Origin: UBA1563 sp037440065
GTDB taxonomy: Bacteria; Bacteroidota; Ignavibacteria; Ignavibacteriales; Ignavibacteriaceae
NCBI GenBank assembly: GCA_037440065.1
Contig: JBBIUV010000016.1
Location: 62,001-126,000, forward strand
Reading direction: 5' to 3'
DNA length: 64,000 nt
This document shows, one piece after another, positions 26,271 through 35,772 of the stretch. Below the pieces are notes generated by a model, which saw nothing but the letters and a program-made list of their open reading frames with translations, made no database searches and was not told the DNA's origin. Made by a program: the position numbers and the translations under genes. Every line of letters starts with the position of its first letter. Positions within the stretch are counted from its first letter, which is position 1.

Positions 26271-27281
26271 TTATGAATTAAATACGATCTTGGCAGCATC
26301 GGCATAAAGGATATTTTTTTCTTTAGCCGTGGCTAATATTTTTTTGTGAAGAATTAAACTTTCTTCATCAACATTGAAATCGGAAAATGAAATATCTTCT
26401 TTGAAATTACTTTCACTTTTCACTGCAAATTCCTTCGTCAAATTCAATGTTGAAATTTCGTTGGTCAAACTCTTTACAACTTCAAGAGGATCACTAACTG
26501 AACCGTCAGAAAAGTTAAAACTATTTGTTAATTGAGATTCATTGAAATTTACCGTTGATACGATCTCAACTAATTTCATCAAAGAATTTTTCATGGGTAC
26601 AGTCATATTCCCATACACCAATTTTTCCATCAGATAAATTTCAAACTCCGAAATTCTCTGCTTTACATACGACTTTGAAAGCTGCAAACGTAAGTTTGTT
26701 TCTTCGTCCGGTGTAATCACCGCAACAGCTTCGGCGGAAGTAAAATTTTCAGTTGGAAGAACATTTCCGGCTGTTTCTGGAATGATTTCTTCCTCCTTAA
26801 CTTTTATCGGTGTAGCTGTTAGATCGGGGCTTACCGGCTCTTCCGTTAAAGTCAAATCTTCTTGATCGGCAAACTCAGATATTTCAAAAGTTTGCGTTTC
26901 TACTGAAGCTTCAAAAGCTAAATCTTGCATTCCCTTAACTGCGGGAGGTACAGCTCCTAAAAATCCGACATGTCGCAAAGTGTTATCCGGATTTATTGCG
27001 ATTGATCGTTTTTTGAATAGTCCATCCTTGATAGCTTGTTCAAATTCCGGAACAATACTTTTTGCTTTAGCAAAGAGAGAACTACCAAACCTTTTAACTT
27101 CACCAACCCATCCATAAGCAGGTTCATTTGTTTTCGGATGTCCAATAACCAGGGGAGCTTCCGAATGTTGGGGATTGTAATTAGAAGCAATGGTATCAAG
27201 GTCAGCTTCCGTGTAAGTGTGCTCCACTCCGGCTGAATCGATGTGAGTTCCGCTTTTAAATATCTCAAACCATTTATTCAT
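26271..27281 (-). CDS. Capsid maturation protease/scaffold, Mu gpI-like
   Basis: 336 residues from the ATG at 27281; a GTG at 27293 is also in frame. The N-terminal half matches the Mu I-protein family: TYTEADLDTIASNYNPQHSE, then APLVIGHPKTNEPAYGWVGE, the KKRSIAIN segment and HVGFLGAVPPAVKG. These serine-type proteases cleave the scaffold and capsid during head maturation. The C-terminal half is acidic and helical (from about 200), as expected for the fused scaffold, and probably directs capsid assembly. It is the first gene of the leftward structural operon, with divergent TerS across a short gap. Confidence 0.85.
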   Translation of the reverse strand: MNKWFEIFKSGTHIDSAGVEHTYTEADLDTIASNYNPQHSEAPLVIGHPKTNEPAYGWVGEVKRFGSSLFAKAKSIVPEFEQAIKDGLFKKRSIAINPDNTLRHVGFLGAVPPAVKGMQDLAFEASVETQTFEISEFADQEDLTLTEEPVSPDLTATPIKVKEEEIIPETAGNVLPTENFTSAEAVAVITPDEETNLRLQLSKSYVKQRISEFEIYLMEKLVYGNMTVPMKNSLMKLVEIVSTVNFNESQLTNSFNFSDGSVSDPLEVVKSLTNEISTLNLTKEFAVKSESNFKEDISFSDFNVDEESLILHKKILATAKEKNILYADAAKIVFNS

Positions 27282-27293
27282 GTACTTACTCAC

Positions 27294-27391
27294 TTATTAA
27301 TAAATTTATTAACTAACACTGTAAAACATAATATATAACTACTTAAATACAAGCAAATTTATTAAGTTTGTGGGAAATATTTAGGATTTTT
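27294..27391. promoter_or_regulatory. Divergent late promoter region
   Basis: A short, very AT-rich gap between the leftward structural operon and the rightward terminase genes must hold two late promoters. I see no certain -35/-10 pair or operator. AAATTTATTAA occurs at both sides of the gap, in the text TAAATTTATTAAC and AAATTTATTAAG. Confidence 0.4.
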
Positions 27392-27805
27392 ATGAGTGCG
27401 GAGCAAGTAAACAAATTATCGGAGCATGATAAAGAGGTAAAATCCACAAAACCGATATATTTAAATGAAAAGCAATTAATGAAGATGGGACAGTTAGGAT
27501 TATCCAACAGGGTTATAGCGTTTATTACCGGATGTGACGAAAAAACCATTCGAAATAAATATGCTGATGTGATCGAAAAGGGGAGAAGCCAATTAGTGAG
27601 AAAGATAAACACCAAACTCATTGAACTTGCATTGAAAGGGAATATCACTGCGATTATCTGGGCAGGAAAACAGTTCTGCGGACACTCCGACACGTTACAA
27701 ATCCCTCCAAATCAATCGTTGACCGTATTAAAACAAACCATTAATACAAATACAAAAGGGGAAGTAGAAATACGAAACGAGACAAAAGAGATTGAAGCAA
27801 CATGA
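27392..27805 (+). CDS. Terminase small subunit
   Basis: 137 residues from the ATG at 27392, which has TAGGA seven bases upstream; an upstream TTG is in frame but less likely. A helix-turn-helix is clear: KMGQLGLSNRVIAFITGCDE then KTIRNKYADVIEKG. The following LIELALKGNITAIIWAGKQF is typical of DNA-packaging small subunits that bind the packaging site. The end overlaps the large subunit start by four bases (ATGA). Confidence 0.8.
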   Translation: MSAEQVNKLSEHDKEVKSTKPIYLNEKQLMKMGQLGLSNRVIAFITGCDEKTIRNKYADVIEKGRSQLVRKINTKLIELALKGNITAIIWAGKQFCGHSDTLQIPPNQSLTVLKQTINTNTKGEVEIRNETKEIEAT

Positions 27806-29079
27806 GTGAGTTAGAATTAACCTATTTACCGAAACAAGCTGAACTGTTTGAAGATCCCGCACGATTCAAAGTTGTGGGGAAAGGACGTCGTTTCGGACTT
27901 ACGCGCGGAATGGCACTTCATGTGATCGAGAATTGTATTGATGGAACTTCACCGGTTTTATGGGTTGATACCGTGAACTCAAATATCGAAAGATATTTTG
28001 ACCGATACTTTTTACCCGTACTGAAAGCATTGCCTAAAACCGCTTGGAAATACAACCGGCAAAAAGGGGAGTTAAAGATTTACAATTCAGTAGTTGATTT
28101 CCGATCTGCAGAATCTCCCGAAAACATTGAAGGGTTCGGGTACCGACTGATCATCATTAATGAAGCCGGAATAATCCTAAAGAACAGAAGACTCTGGGAA
28201 GAGAGTATTCGTCCTATGGTGATGGATTACGGTGCAAATGTAATTATTGGGGGTACACCGAAAGGGAAAAAACACAAAGGAGAGAAACATTTGTTTTATG
28301 AACTTCATCAAAGAGGGGTGGCAGACGGTATTCGATGGAAATCATTTAACTATTCTACCTACGATAATCCACTCTTGAATAAAGCCGATGTCGATGAAGC
28401 AGTATCTGAAGTATCTCCATCATTAAGAGATCAAGAGATATACGGAAAGTTCATTGATACTTTTTCAAAAGGGATTATCCGCAAAGCATGGCTCCCTACA
28501 TTCGATTATGATTTTCGTTCACGAAAAATAATTAAACTTATTCAAGCTTGGGATACCGCTTTCAAAGCAAAAGAAGAAAACGATTATTCCGTATGTCAAA
28601 CGTGGGCGCTAATGGAAGATGAAATTTTACTTGTTCATCAATGGGTTGGGAAAGTAGAATTCCCCGAACTTAAAAAGAAGTTCATTGAATTGTACCATGA
28701 TATTCCGGGGGTAGAGGAAATTCTTATCGAAGATAAGGCTTCGGGTCAATCTCTTATTCAAGAAATGGAGAGAGATACAACTATTCCGATCGTAAAGATC
28801 AAACCCGATACAGATAAAGTAAGCCGTGTTCATGCAGTAACTCCTATTATGGAACAAGGAAAAGTCAAAGTCTACAAGTATCTCGATTACTTAGATATTT
28901 TTTATGAACAATCGGAAGAATTCCCAAACGCTGAACACGACGACTGCGTGGATGATATGAGCCAATCATTACTTTATCTAAAACCCTTCTTAGGGAGGAG
29001 AACAACTATCGATCACGTCTCGGCAAATCTTGGGATGGCATCATTAGCAGCACAATATAAAAATCTCTTTTTCAATTAA
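27802..29079 (+). CDS. Terminase large subunit
   Basis: 425 residues. The ATPase domain has a Walker A-like GKGRRFGLTRG (26-36) and Walker B LIIINEAG (116-123). The nuclease domain has QAWDTAFKAKEENDYSVC, IEDKASG and a C-terminal AEHDDCVDDMSQSL, the acidic RNase H-like metal site. This motor packs DNA into the prohead. It resembles Mu gp28-type and other TerL proteins in motif order, and its length is normal. It is followed 16 bases later by the portal gene. Confidence 0.93.
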   Translation: MSELELTYLPKQAELFEDPARFKVVGKGRRFGLTRGMALHVIENCIDGTSPVLWVDTVNSNIERYFDRYFLPVLKALPKTAWKYNRQKGELKIYNSVVDFRSAESPENIEGFGYRLIIINEAGIILKNRRLWEESIRPMVMDYGANVIIGGTPKGKKHKGEKHLFYELHQRGVADGIRWKSFNYSTYDNPLLNKADVDEAVSEVSPSLRDQEIYGKFIDTFSKGIIRKAWLPTFDYDFRSRKIIKLIQAWDTAFKAKEENDYSVCQTWALMEDEILLVHQWVGKVEFPELKKKFIELYHDIPGVEEILIEDKASGQSLIQEMERDTTIPIVKIKPDTDKVSRVHAVTPIMEQGKVKVYKYLDYLDIFYEQSEEFPNAEHDDCVDDMSQSLLYLKPFLGRRTTIDHVSANLGMASLAAQYKNLFFN

Positions 29080-29095
29080 TCAGTTTAGGTACATC

Positions 29096-30253
29096 ATGAA
29101 ATCTCTTTTAACAAATGAAATAGCAAATAGAAAAAACAATGCTTTCTATACTTCGTTAAGTAAAATTCTTCCCGATCCCGACACGTTGCTGATTGGTTAC
29201 AGAAACCCGATAGAGCATTATAAAAAACTGGCGAATGATCCTCACTTATCGGGAGTCATTATTCAAAGAAAAGCATTCGTTAAAGCGATGGAGCATGAGT
29301 TCACCGCGAAAATGAAAAACACCAAAGAGATGGAACTCCTCTTTGAGCAGTTGGAATTAAATGATCTGATGAACCAGGTTCTTGATGCTATTTTATATGG
29401 TTATACCGTCCATGAAATAATTTGGGAGTTCAAAGATGGAAAATATTTTCCAAAAAGAATTGAAGAAAAACCGCAAGATTGGTTTGTCTTCGATAACCAA
29501 AATGTTTTGAAATTAAAAAATCCTCGTAAGATGGATGAGCTAATCGATCTTCCCGATTATAAATTTATTCTTTCACAGCATAACCCCGCTTATATGAATC
29601 CTTATGGAGAAAAACTCATAAAGAAATGCTATTGGAATGTTAAAATGAAAGCCAATGCAGTTGAGTATTGGTCTTACTTCATTGAGAAATTCGGTTCCGG
29701 ATTTTTGGAGGGGGAACTTCCCCAATCGATGTATGAAGGAAAGAAAGATGAATTCCTCAATGATCTCGTAGCTCTCAGAAAGACCGGTGTGATCGTAAAG
29801 AGGGAAGGAGCAAAAATCAATATCCTTGAATCTAAAACAAAGGGAGGAAGTTCTTCAGCGTTCAAAGAATTCACTGATTTTCATAAAGAAGAAATCAGTC
29901 TTGCGATCTTGACAGAAACGCTTACTTCCATTGCTAAGAACATCGGTTCCTATGCACAATCCAAAACTCATCAAGAGATGATCGAAACCGTCATCGAACC
30001 GGATAAAAAAATAGTAGAAAAGTTTTTCAAAAGGTTGATAGGTTATTATAACACTCTGAATTACGGTAACATCGAAACAACAAAGTTCATGCTCTTTTCT
30101 AAGAAAGAAATTGACAAAAACCTTGCTGACCGGGACAAAGTATTATCTGATCAGGGAGTTAGGTTCACAAAAGAATATTATATGAAAAACTATAATCTCA
30201 AAGAAAGTGATTTTGAATTAAAAAATATGGAAGTGGTGAAAAGAATAAGCTAA
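29096..30253 (+). CDS. Portal protein, Mu gp29-like (DUF935)
   Basis: 385 residues. The DUF935 pattern is recognisable: DPHLSGVIIQRKAFVKAMEH, then VLDAILYGYTVHEIIWEFKD, PQDWFVFDNQNVLKL, NPYGEKLIKKCYWNVKMKAN and the EFTDFHKEEISLAILTETLT region. The protein forms the dodecameric vertex through which DNA enters and to which the tail connects. It is the last gene of the rightward packaging unit. The capsid and tail genes are on the opposite strand, so the usual collinear head module is split into two divergent units. Confidence 0.9.
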   Translation: MKSLLTNEIANRKNNAFYTSLSKILPDPDTLLIGYRNPIEHYKKLANDPHLSGVIIQRKAFVKAMEHEFTAKMKNTKEMELLFEQLELNDLMNQVLDAILYGYTVHEIIWEFKDGKYFPKRIEEKPQDWFVFDNQNVLKLKNPRKMDELIDLPDYKFILSQHNPAYMNPYGEKLIKKCYWNVKMKANAVEYWSYFIEKFGSGFLEGELPQSMYEGKKDEFLNDLVALRKTGVIVKREGAKINILESKTKGGSSSAFKEFTDFHKEEISLAILTETLTSIAKNIGSYAQSKTHQEMIETVIEPDKKIVEKFFKRLIGYYNTLNYGNIETTKFMLFSKKEIDKNLADRDKVLSDQGVRFTKEYYMKNYNLKESDFELKNMEVVKRIS

Positions 30254-30302
30254 TAAAGGGTTTATAATTGATTTTAGGAAAGGCATTTCTTCTACTCGTC
30301 AA

Positions 30303-30339
30303 AAACAGTAGCACAGGTTGTAAATCGGTGCTACTGTTT
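30303..30339. terminator. Terminator between convergent portal and cargo genes
   Basis: A perfect 12-base stem AAACAGTAGCAC/GTGCTACTGTTT with a 13-base loop. The T run is better on the minus strand (CTGTTTTTG), so it mainly ends the leftward cargo genes but can serve both directions. Confidence 0.8.
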
Positions 30340-30354
30340 GAAAATAAGTTAGAA

Positions 30355-32616
30355 CTATTTCAATAAAATGAACTTCTTCGTATCCGTAAATTTACCCGCA
30401 GTTAAAGTGTAGAAGTACATTCCGCTTGCAAGCTGTTTACCACTTGTGGTAAACTGTGCGTTGTAACTTCCGGCCTCTTTCCATTCGTTTACAAGTGTTA
30501 CTACTTCATTACCAAGGACATCGTAAACTTTAAGCGTTACAAAAGTATTAGTTGGTATTTGGTAGCTTATAGTAGTACTCGGATTAAATGGGTTTGGATA
30601 GTTTTGTTGCAAAAGAAAACTTTCCGGTAAGTTGATTGGAACAACTTTAATATCTGTAACGGTAAGGGTATCTAAAAATCTGAAAACTCCTTGGTAGGTA
30701 TTAATAAACACCCGACGAGGATTTCCATCATCTGAATAAATACCTAGAACTGAGCCGGTAAATACTCTCCGCCAAGTTTTGCAGTCATCCTCTGTTAAGT
30801 ACAACCCACCTTTGGTAAATTGATCTGTGAAGGGAACGCCACCACCTTGAACGCCAACATAGATTCTTCCCGGTCTATCGGGGTCTAACAAAATAGTTGG
30901 ATACCCCAGCCATCGTTCTAAAACCTTTATTGAAGAATCCACTTGAAACCAATTCTCCCCGCCATTGGTTGTCTTGCTTAACCTGCCAACTTGTCCGCAA
31001 TAAGCAATATTGGGGTTATTTATATCCGGTTCTAGAGCCGTGATTTCTGCATTTTGATCTACTACATCAGCCTTTTTAAGTAGTCCATTATTAATTTCGA
31101 TCCACGATTTCCCTAAATCTGTCGATTTTTTTGCAATAAATTTGTATACATCATAGATAACATGAACCACATCATAATCATATAATATGTTAACATCAGT
31201 TTTTACAAATCTTATATGGTTTGACGTTTGTCCTCCTTCAGATTTTGTCCATGTACTACCGTTATCCATGCTTATGTAAGGACCATAATTGGCTAGAAGA
31301 AAAATTATATTAGGCGAGTAATTGTGAAAAAAAACTACCCCGTAATTAACAAAATTCATGTTTGTTAATGCAGACCAGTTACTTCCTCCGTCAGTCGTTT
31401 TATACAAATAATTTGAACCGGCTAAATAACCTTCTCTTTTGTTTAATGGATTGAAATCGAAACATCTTTCTGTCCACGCAATTGTAGAATGTGCAGAATC
31501 AAAATTGGGATAGAACCAATTTTTACCCCCATCGGTTGTCTTTAAAATACCCCAACCGAGGTTTTCCATTACCACTTCATCCGGATTGCTTTCATCTGCG
31601 GCAAGACAATAAGTTTCCATATTAGTTAAATTTGTATGAAACCAGTTAGCGCCTCCATCAGTGGTCTTAAACACTCCTCTAAAACCAATACCCATATAAA
31701 CCTCATCAGCGTTTTGTGGGTTTATTCCTATTGCTGTTGCATGTTCTGTGGGGTTAGAAGAATATTCAAGTCCAATTTTTAGTTCATTCCAGGTTAAACC
31801 GCCGTTAGTTGACTTATAATTCCCTCGTTTCACTCCTACATCATCCATTTGGATCGAGGCATAAACTACCGAAGTATCAGCGGGATTGAGTTTAAAGGTC
31901 TTAACTTGAGGTTGGAGAATCGGGAATATACTTTCTCCACCATCGACTGATTTTTGAAGACTTCCACCGAATTGAAAATAGAGTGTATTAGAATTTAGCG
32001 GATTCATACTCATATCATCAGTTCCCGGTAGATAAGCTTTTTTCACCCAGTCTTTCCCTGAGTTAGTAGTTTTGTAAAGCTGGGTATATGCTGCAACATA
32101 AATGAGGGCAGTGTCTCCGGGAAAAATATCAAATGAAATAACCTCCTCATCAAATGAAGCGAACTTATACCAACTGTCACCACCATTATTGCTCCGCCAA
32201 ATCTCCTTGTAATTTTTTTTAATATAATAGTGTTCATTATTTAGAGGATTGATTTTGATAACTTTTTTTGAATATTGATCTGTATTTATCATTTTCCAAT
32301 TATCGCCACCATCAGAACTTTTATGATAGCCTGTGAAATAATCACCAAAAAATATCGTACCACTATTAAAGGCCTGCATATCATTAACATAAATGTTGTT
32401 AAAACCTGTATTGACTACTTTTGCTGTTTGTCCTCCGTCCCCAGACTTGAAAAGACCATGAAGATGAGATGAATAAACAAGCGAGGGATTATCTGGGTCT
32501 ACTGCAATTTTAATCACATTCCCATTTGCACCGGGGGAGCCAATCAATTCAAGTTGCTGGGCACTTGCAGTAATAGTTAGAAGCATTATAATTAAAATAA
32601 GATATGGATTCTTCAT
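30355..32616 (-). CDS. Secreted sortilin/BNR-repeat protein with T9SS sorting domain
   Basis: 753 residues. Signal peptide MKNPYLILIIMLLTITASAQ. Many Asp-box repeats (SSDGGDNW, NNGGDSW, TTDGGANW, TTDGGKNW, TTDGGSNW, MDNGSTW, TTNGGENW) over residues of about 25-650 form one or two beta-propellers of the VPS10/sortilin-like type. The end has NYPNPFNPSTTISYQI and SGMYFYTLTAGKFTDTKKFI, the T9SS C-terminal sorting domain. No catalytic glycosidase residues can be assigned, so binding may be its role. It is the downstream gene of cargo island 2, inside the prophage between the portal and early regions. Confidence 0.87.
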   Translation of the reverse strand: MKNPYLILIIMLLTITASAQQLELIGSPGANGNVIKIAVDPDNPSLVYSSHLHGLFKSGDGGQTAKVVNTGFNNIYVNDMQAFNSGTIFFGDYFTGYHKSSDGGDNWKMINTDQYSKKVIKINPLNNEHYYIKKNYKEIWRSNNGGDSWYKFASFDEEVISFDIFPGDTALIYVAAYTQLYKTTNSGKDWVKKAYLPGTDDMSMNPLNSNTLYFQFGGSLQKSVDGGESIFPILQPQVKTFKLNPADTSVVYASIQMDDVGVKRGNYKSTNGGLTWNELKIGLEYSSNPTEHATAIGINPQNADEVYMGIGFRGVFKTTDGGANWFHTNLTNMETYCLAADESNPDEVVMENLGWGILKTTDGGKNWFYPNFDSAHSTIAWTERCFDFNPLNKREGYLAGSNYLYKTTDGGSNWSALTNMNFVNYGVVFFHNYSPNIIFLLANYGPYISMDNGSTWTKSEGGQTSNHIRFVKTDVNILYDYDVVHVIYDVYKFIAKKSTDLGKSWIEINNGLLKKADVVDQNAEITALEPDINNPNIAYCGQVGRLSKTTNGGENWFQVDSSIKVLERWLGYPTILLDPDRPGRIYVGVQGGGVPFTDQFTKGGLYLTEDDCKTWRRVFTGSVLGIYSDDGNPRRVFINTYQGVFRFLDTLTVTDIKVVPINLPESFLLQQNYPNPFNPSTTISYQIPTNTFVTLKVYDVLGNEVVTLVNEWKEAGSYNAQFTTSGKQLASGMYFYTLTAGKFTDTKKFILLK

Positions 32617-32677
32617 GACGATTCTTTCAAAAAGAGTGGCTGGCTAACCAAAATTAGCCAGCCTATGAATAAATGAG

Positions 32678-34582
32678 TTATTTTGTTAAGATCATTTTCT
32701 TTGAAGAAGTAAAATTGCCTGCATTCAACAAATAAATATAAACACCGCTTGATAGTTTAGAAGCATCAAAATTAATGCTGTATTTACCGGGCTCTTTTAT
32801 TTCATTTACCAGTACAGAAACTTCTCTTCCTAAAACATCAAATATTTTTAGAGTTACCAATCCCATTTCCTTTATTGTATAAGAAATTGATGTAGTAGGA
32901 TTAAATGGGTTTGGGTAATTACTTTCAAGAGAATAGTCCAGTGGTTCAAGTTGTTCAATTCCGGGATTTTTTTTGTTTGTTGCATTTGTCCCACAGCTTA
33001 CCTCTGCAGAGGTGATAGATTCATAATCACTCTCCATAGCTGTAACTCTATAATAATTGGTTGAAAGAGCAAACCTTGGACTTGCCACGGTGTAAGTGTT
33101 ATCAGTCCAGCTCGTACTTGTAGTTGTGCCGGCCAAAGAAAAACCATATCTACCGGTTGCAGAGTTTGCTCTATACACTTTGTATTGCGTAGCACCCGAG
33201 ACTGCTGACCAAGATATTATTGGATGATTACCTGCGACTGCGGTCATCGCCATATTTTGTGGGATTTCGGGAGAAGGATTATCAAGATCGTCGAGTGCCC
33301 CCATTGCATCTAAAATACCGCTCCCGTCATGGAGTTGGTCGTATTGTCCATAATTACGATTTGCTTTTTTCTTCAAAATATTTTCAACATCAATATGCAA
33401 AAGATTTTGATTATGCGACAAAAGAAGAGCTGCAACGCCAGCTACTTGTGGTGCAGAAAAAGAAGTTCCCCAGCCTGCGTTTCCCCAATTGTAATTTCCA
33501 TTTAATGTAGTATAAATATCGGCCGCTGGAGCCACAAGGTCTAATCCAGTTCCATAGCTGCCATAATTTGCCCAACTCGCTCTTATACCCCCTACAGCAA
33601 TCACATACATATTACTCGCAGGATAGGCGATTCCCTGACGTTCATCTGAATTACCAACGGCTGCTACAATAGTAACCCCTTTCTGATTGTGAGCATAACT
33701 TATAGCACTGTTTATTGCAGATGATTCATCGCATCCGAAGCTCATGTTTATAATTTTAGCTCCATGATCAGCTGCATAGATTATTGCGTCATCGATAACA
33801 GAAACATCATACATATGAAGATGTGCCCAACTTCCTTGGTCATAACCCCAGTAATCTTTACCGATTCTTAAGGACATAATTTTAGTTCCTAGATTCGGAT
33901 AATCGCCTCCAGCTACTCCGGCAACTGCATTACCATTATCAGTCTTTGCAGCTATGATACCTGCTATAGCTGTTCCGTGATCTGAACTATCGTACGGGTA
34001 AGTATCATCAGAACTACCATCAATATAATTCCATCCATTTCCTGTAATCATATTTAAATCCCCATGAGTATAATCAACTCCATCATCAATAACCGCAGCG
34101 ATAACAGGATTAGTAGAACCATTTTCGAAATACCCAATTGCTTCTAAAGAGGCGTTAATTGATGGATAACCGTTTGCATTGGATAAATAATACTGAGAAG
34201 AAAAACCGGGATCGTTCGAGAATCTCTCCCCGAAAGAATTTACTTCAACACTTTCAAATATACCACTATTTGAAAAGTGTGTAAACATTTCATTAAATTT
34301 AGATCCTTCAGGTAAGAGCAAATCAATGTAACCAAGATCATTACTTCGCTCGATTATGACACCTTTGTTTATGTTTAGTGCGTTTAATGCCGACTCACTT
34401 ACATTTTCTTTTAATTTGACAGTAATTGATCTTTCATTTACTTCATATTTATTATACTTATCTACCACGAACCACTTGTTTTTTTCTTTAACAAAGTTTT
34501 GATTACCTAGTTTCAGAGTTTGTGCGTTTACAAAAGAAACTTGAATTAAATAAAAAAATACGATCAAAAATACTTTTTTCAT
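32678..34582 (-). CDS. Secreted subtilisin-like protease (S8) with FN3 and T9SS sorting domain
   Basis: 634 residues. Signal peptide to about residue 20, then a propeptide-like region (to about 130). The S8 catalytic triad is visible: Asp in AAVIDDGVDYTHG (166), His in SSDHGTAIAGI (202) and Ser in GWGTSFSAPQVAG (near 375). A fibronectin type III domain follows (ALPQNMAMTAVAGNH-like region), then NYPNPFNPTTSISYTI and the sorting-domain end. Secreted S8 proteases degrade or process extracellular proteins. It is the upstream gene of cargo island 2; its promoter should lie between 34583 and block B. A GTGGAGTAAAA site precedes the ATG. Confidence 0.92.
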   Translation of the reverse strand: MKKVFLIVFFYLIQVSFVNAQTLKLGNQNFVKEKNKWFVVDKYNKYEVNERSITVKLKENVSESALNALNINKGVIIERSNDLGYIDLLLPEGSKFNEMFTHFSNSGIFESVEVNSFGERFSNDPGFSSQYYLSNANGYPSINASLEAIGYFENGSTNPVIAAVIDDGVDYTHGDLNMITGNGWNYIDGSSDDTYPYDSSDHGTAIAGIIAAKTDNGNAVAGVAGGDYPNLGTKIMSLRIGKDYWGYDQGSWAHLHMYDVSVIDDAIIYAADHGAKIINMSFGCDESSAINSAISYAHNQKGVTIVAAVGNSDERQGIAYPASNMYVIAVGGIRASWANYGSYGTGLDLVAPAADIYTTLNGNYNWGNAGWGTSFSAPQVAGVAALLLSHNQNLLHIDVENILKKKANRNYGQYDQLHDGSGILDAMGALDDLDNPSPEIPQNMAMTAVAGNHPIISWSAVSGATQYKVYRANSATGRYGFSLAGTTTSTSWTDNTYTVASPRFALSTNYYRVTAMESDYESITSAEVSCGTNATNKKNPGIEQLEPLDYSLESNYPNPFNPTTSISYTIKEMGLVTLKIFDVLGREVSVLVNEIKEPGKYSINFDASKLSSGVYIYLLNAGNFTSSKKMILTK

Positions 34583-35073
34583 TTTTACTCCACATAATTT
34601 TTATCTTATTAATTTTTTAATTATTAAAACTATTATTTCCCATTGTTGAAGTTATATAAAACCGGTCGGGTAGTTTGGGTTAATAAATGAAAGGATAAGT
34701 GGTTGAATGAATGTTTGTATAAAAACTTCGGGAGTTTCATTGAAGAGAGGAAGTAAAAGGAAGAATACATTTAGCTGCATCTAACCCTTCCACCACCACT
34801 GTTAGAAAAGAGATCCGCTTCCCACGGATTGTATAAAACTATATTTAGAAAAGTACCCAAGCTTACTTCATTAGTTAAATAACAAAAATTAATTTATCAA
34901 ATTGATCCTTTGTCCATTATCTATTCTGTGAGGTATATGTGTGTTGTGTTAATAACCCGCATATAATTCATACAGCTCCATGTATTAATTATCTTTAATT
35001 TACTTTAAAATAAAATAAACATTTTATAAAAGCAAGTATATTTTATCCTATGCATTTAATCACAAAAGTTAAA
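34583..35073. other. Gene-free leader of cargo island 2
   Basis: About 490 very AT-rich bases with no credible gene. AAACT, TCGGG, AGTTT (34724-34738) is a small hairpin. The region must hold the promoter of the subtilase operon, but I cannot place it with confidence. Confidence 0.4.
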
Positions 35074-35329
35074 ATGCTAAATGCTATTATCAGCATTGGT
35101 TGATACACATGATTACCATAGGGAGAAAAATATCCTTTTCCTTCTCAAGTATTACTAACATAAAGTAGGACAAAACTTGAAAGCCAATGGATGATACAAA
35201 AACAGTATGCGGCGCTTTCCGCAAGTGAAACAAAAAGGGAAAGCGGTGCATCTTGGAGGCTTGGCGTGGTATTTCAGCGATCAGCAAAAGAAAAACCATG
35301 TACAAGCCTCATTTGTATTTGCAGCTAAG

Positions 35330-35523
35330 GGAGGGGCAAAAATAGGTAGTTTGCATAATATCAGCATTATCATGCGGACACTTCAACTACTCCTATTAAG
35401 TCTGCATGATAATAGCATATTATGTAAAGGTGAAAAATCAAAATTACTTTGTACCTCGTAATCAATCAGAAATAATAATTTTGATTTATCACCGTACTAC
35501 CGTAAAGTTTTTGCCCCCTCCCG
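35330..35523. other. Three-way junction within block B
   Basis: A closing stem pairs GGGAGGGGCAAAAA plus GGTAGT (35330-35351) with ACTACC plus TTTTTGCCCCCTCCC (35497-35523), with a bulge. Inside are two hairpins: 35355-35425 (CATAATAT, ATTATCATGC and GAC paired in order with their complements) and 35430-35494 (GGTGA and ATCAAAATTA with TAATTTTGAT and TCACC). Confidence 0.6.
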
Positions 35524-35578
35524 CAGTGTTTTGAGATTAAAGAAAAACTTTCGATTCTTCCAATAATATTCCGGCGAT

Positions 35579-35630
35579 AAAAAGTAATGGGTTAAAACGT
35601 GATAAGCGTTTTAAGAGAGAATTACTTTTT
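35579..35630. repeat. Nested hairpin in block B
   Basis: AAAAAGTAAT (35579-35588) pairs with ATTACTTTTT (35621-35630), and inside it TTAAAACG (35592-35599) pairs with CGTTTTAA (35607-35614). Confidence 0.65.
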
Positions 35631-35772
35631 AGCCTAAGTGATGCCGGTGTATTCCGAACCGAGCGAAGCGAGGTGAGGTTGTCTTTTGCAACAAGAAGCA
35701 CCGCAGGTAAACCGATGGAGTGGAGTGAGTGAGCGGAAGCGAAGTGAACGGAACGAAGTAGAGATGATTATA

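Noticed and set aside
27343..27693. Minus-strand frame overlapping the terminase small subunit
   Set aside because: The plus-strand frame has a helix-turn-helix, a ribosome site and an overlap with TerL; the minus frame has none of these.
30303..30339. Alternative reading of this inverted repeat as an attachment or recombination site
   Set aside because: Its place between two convergent genes and the adjoining T run on the minus strand are those of a terminator.
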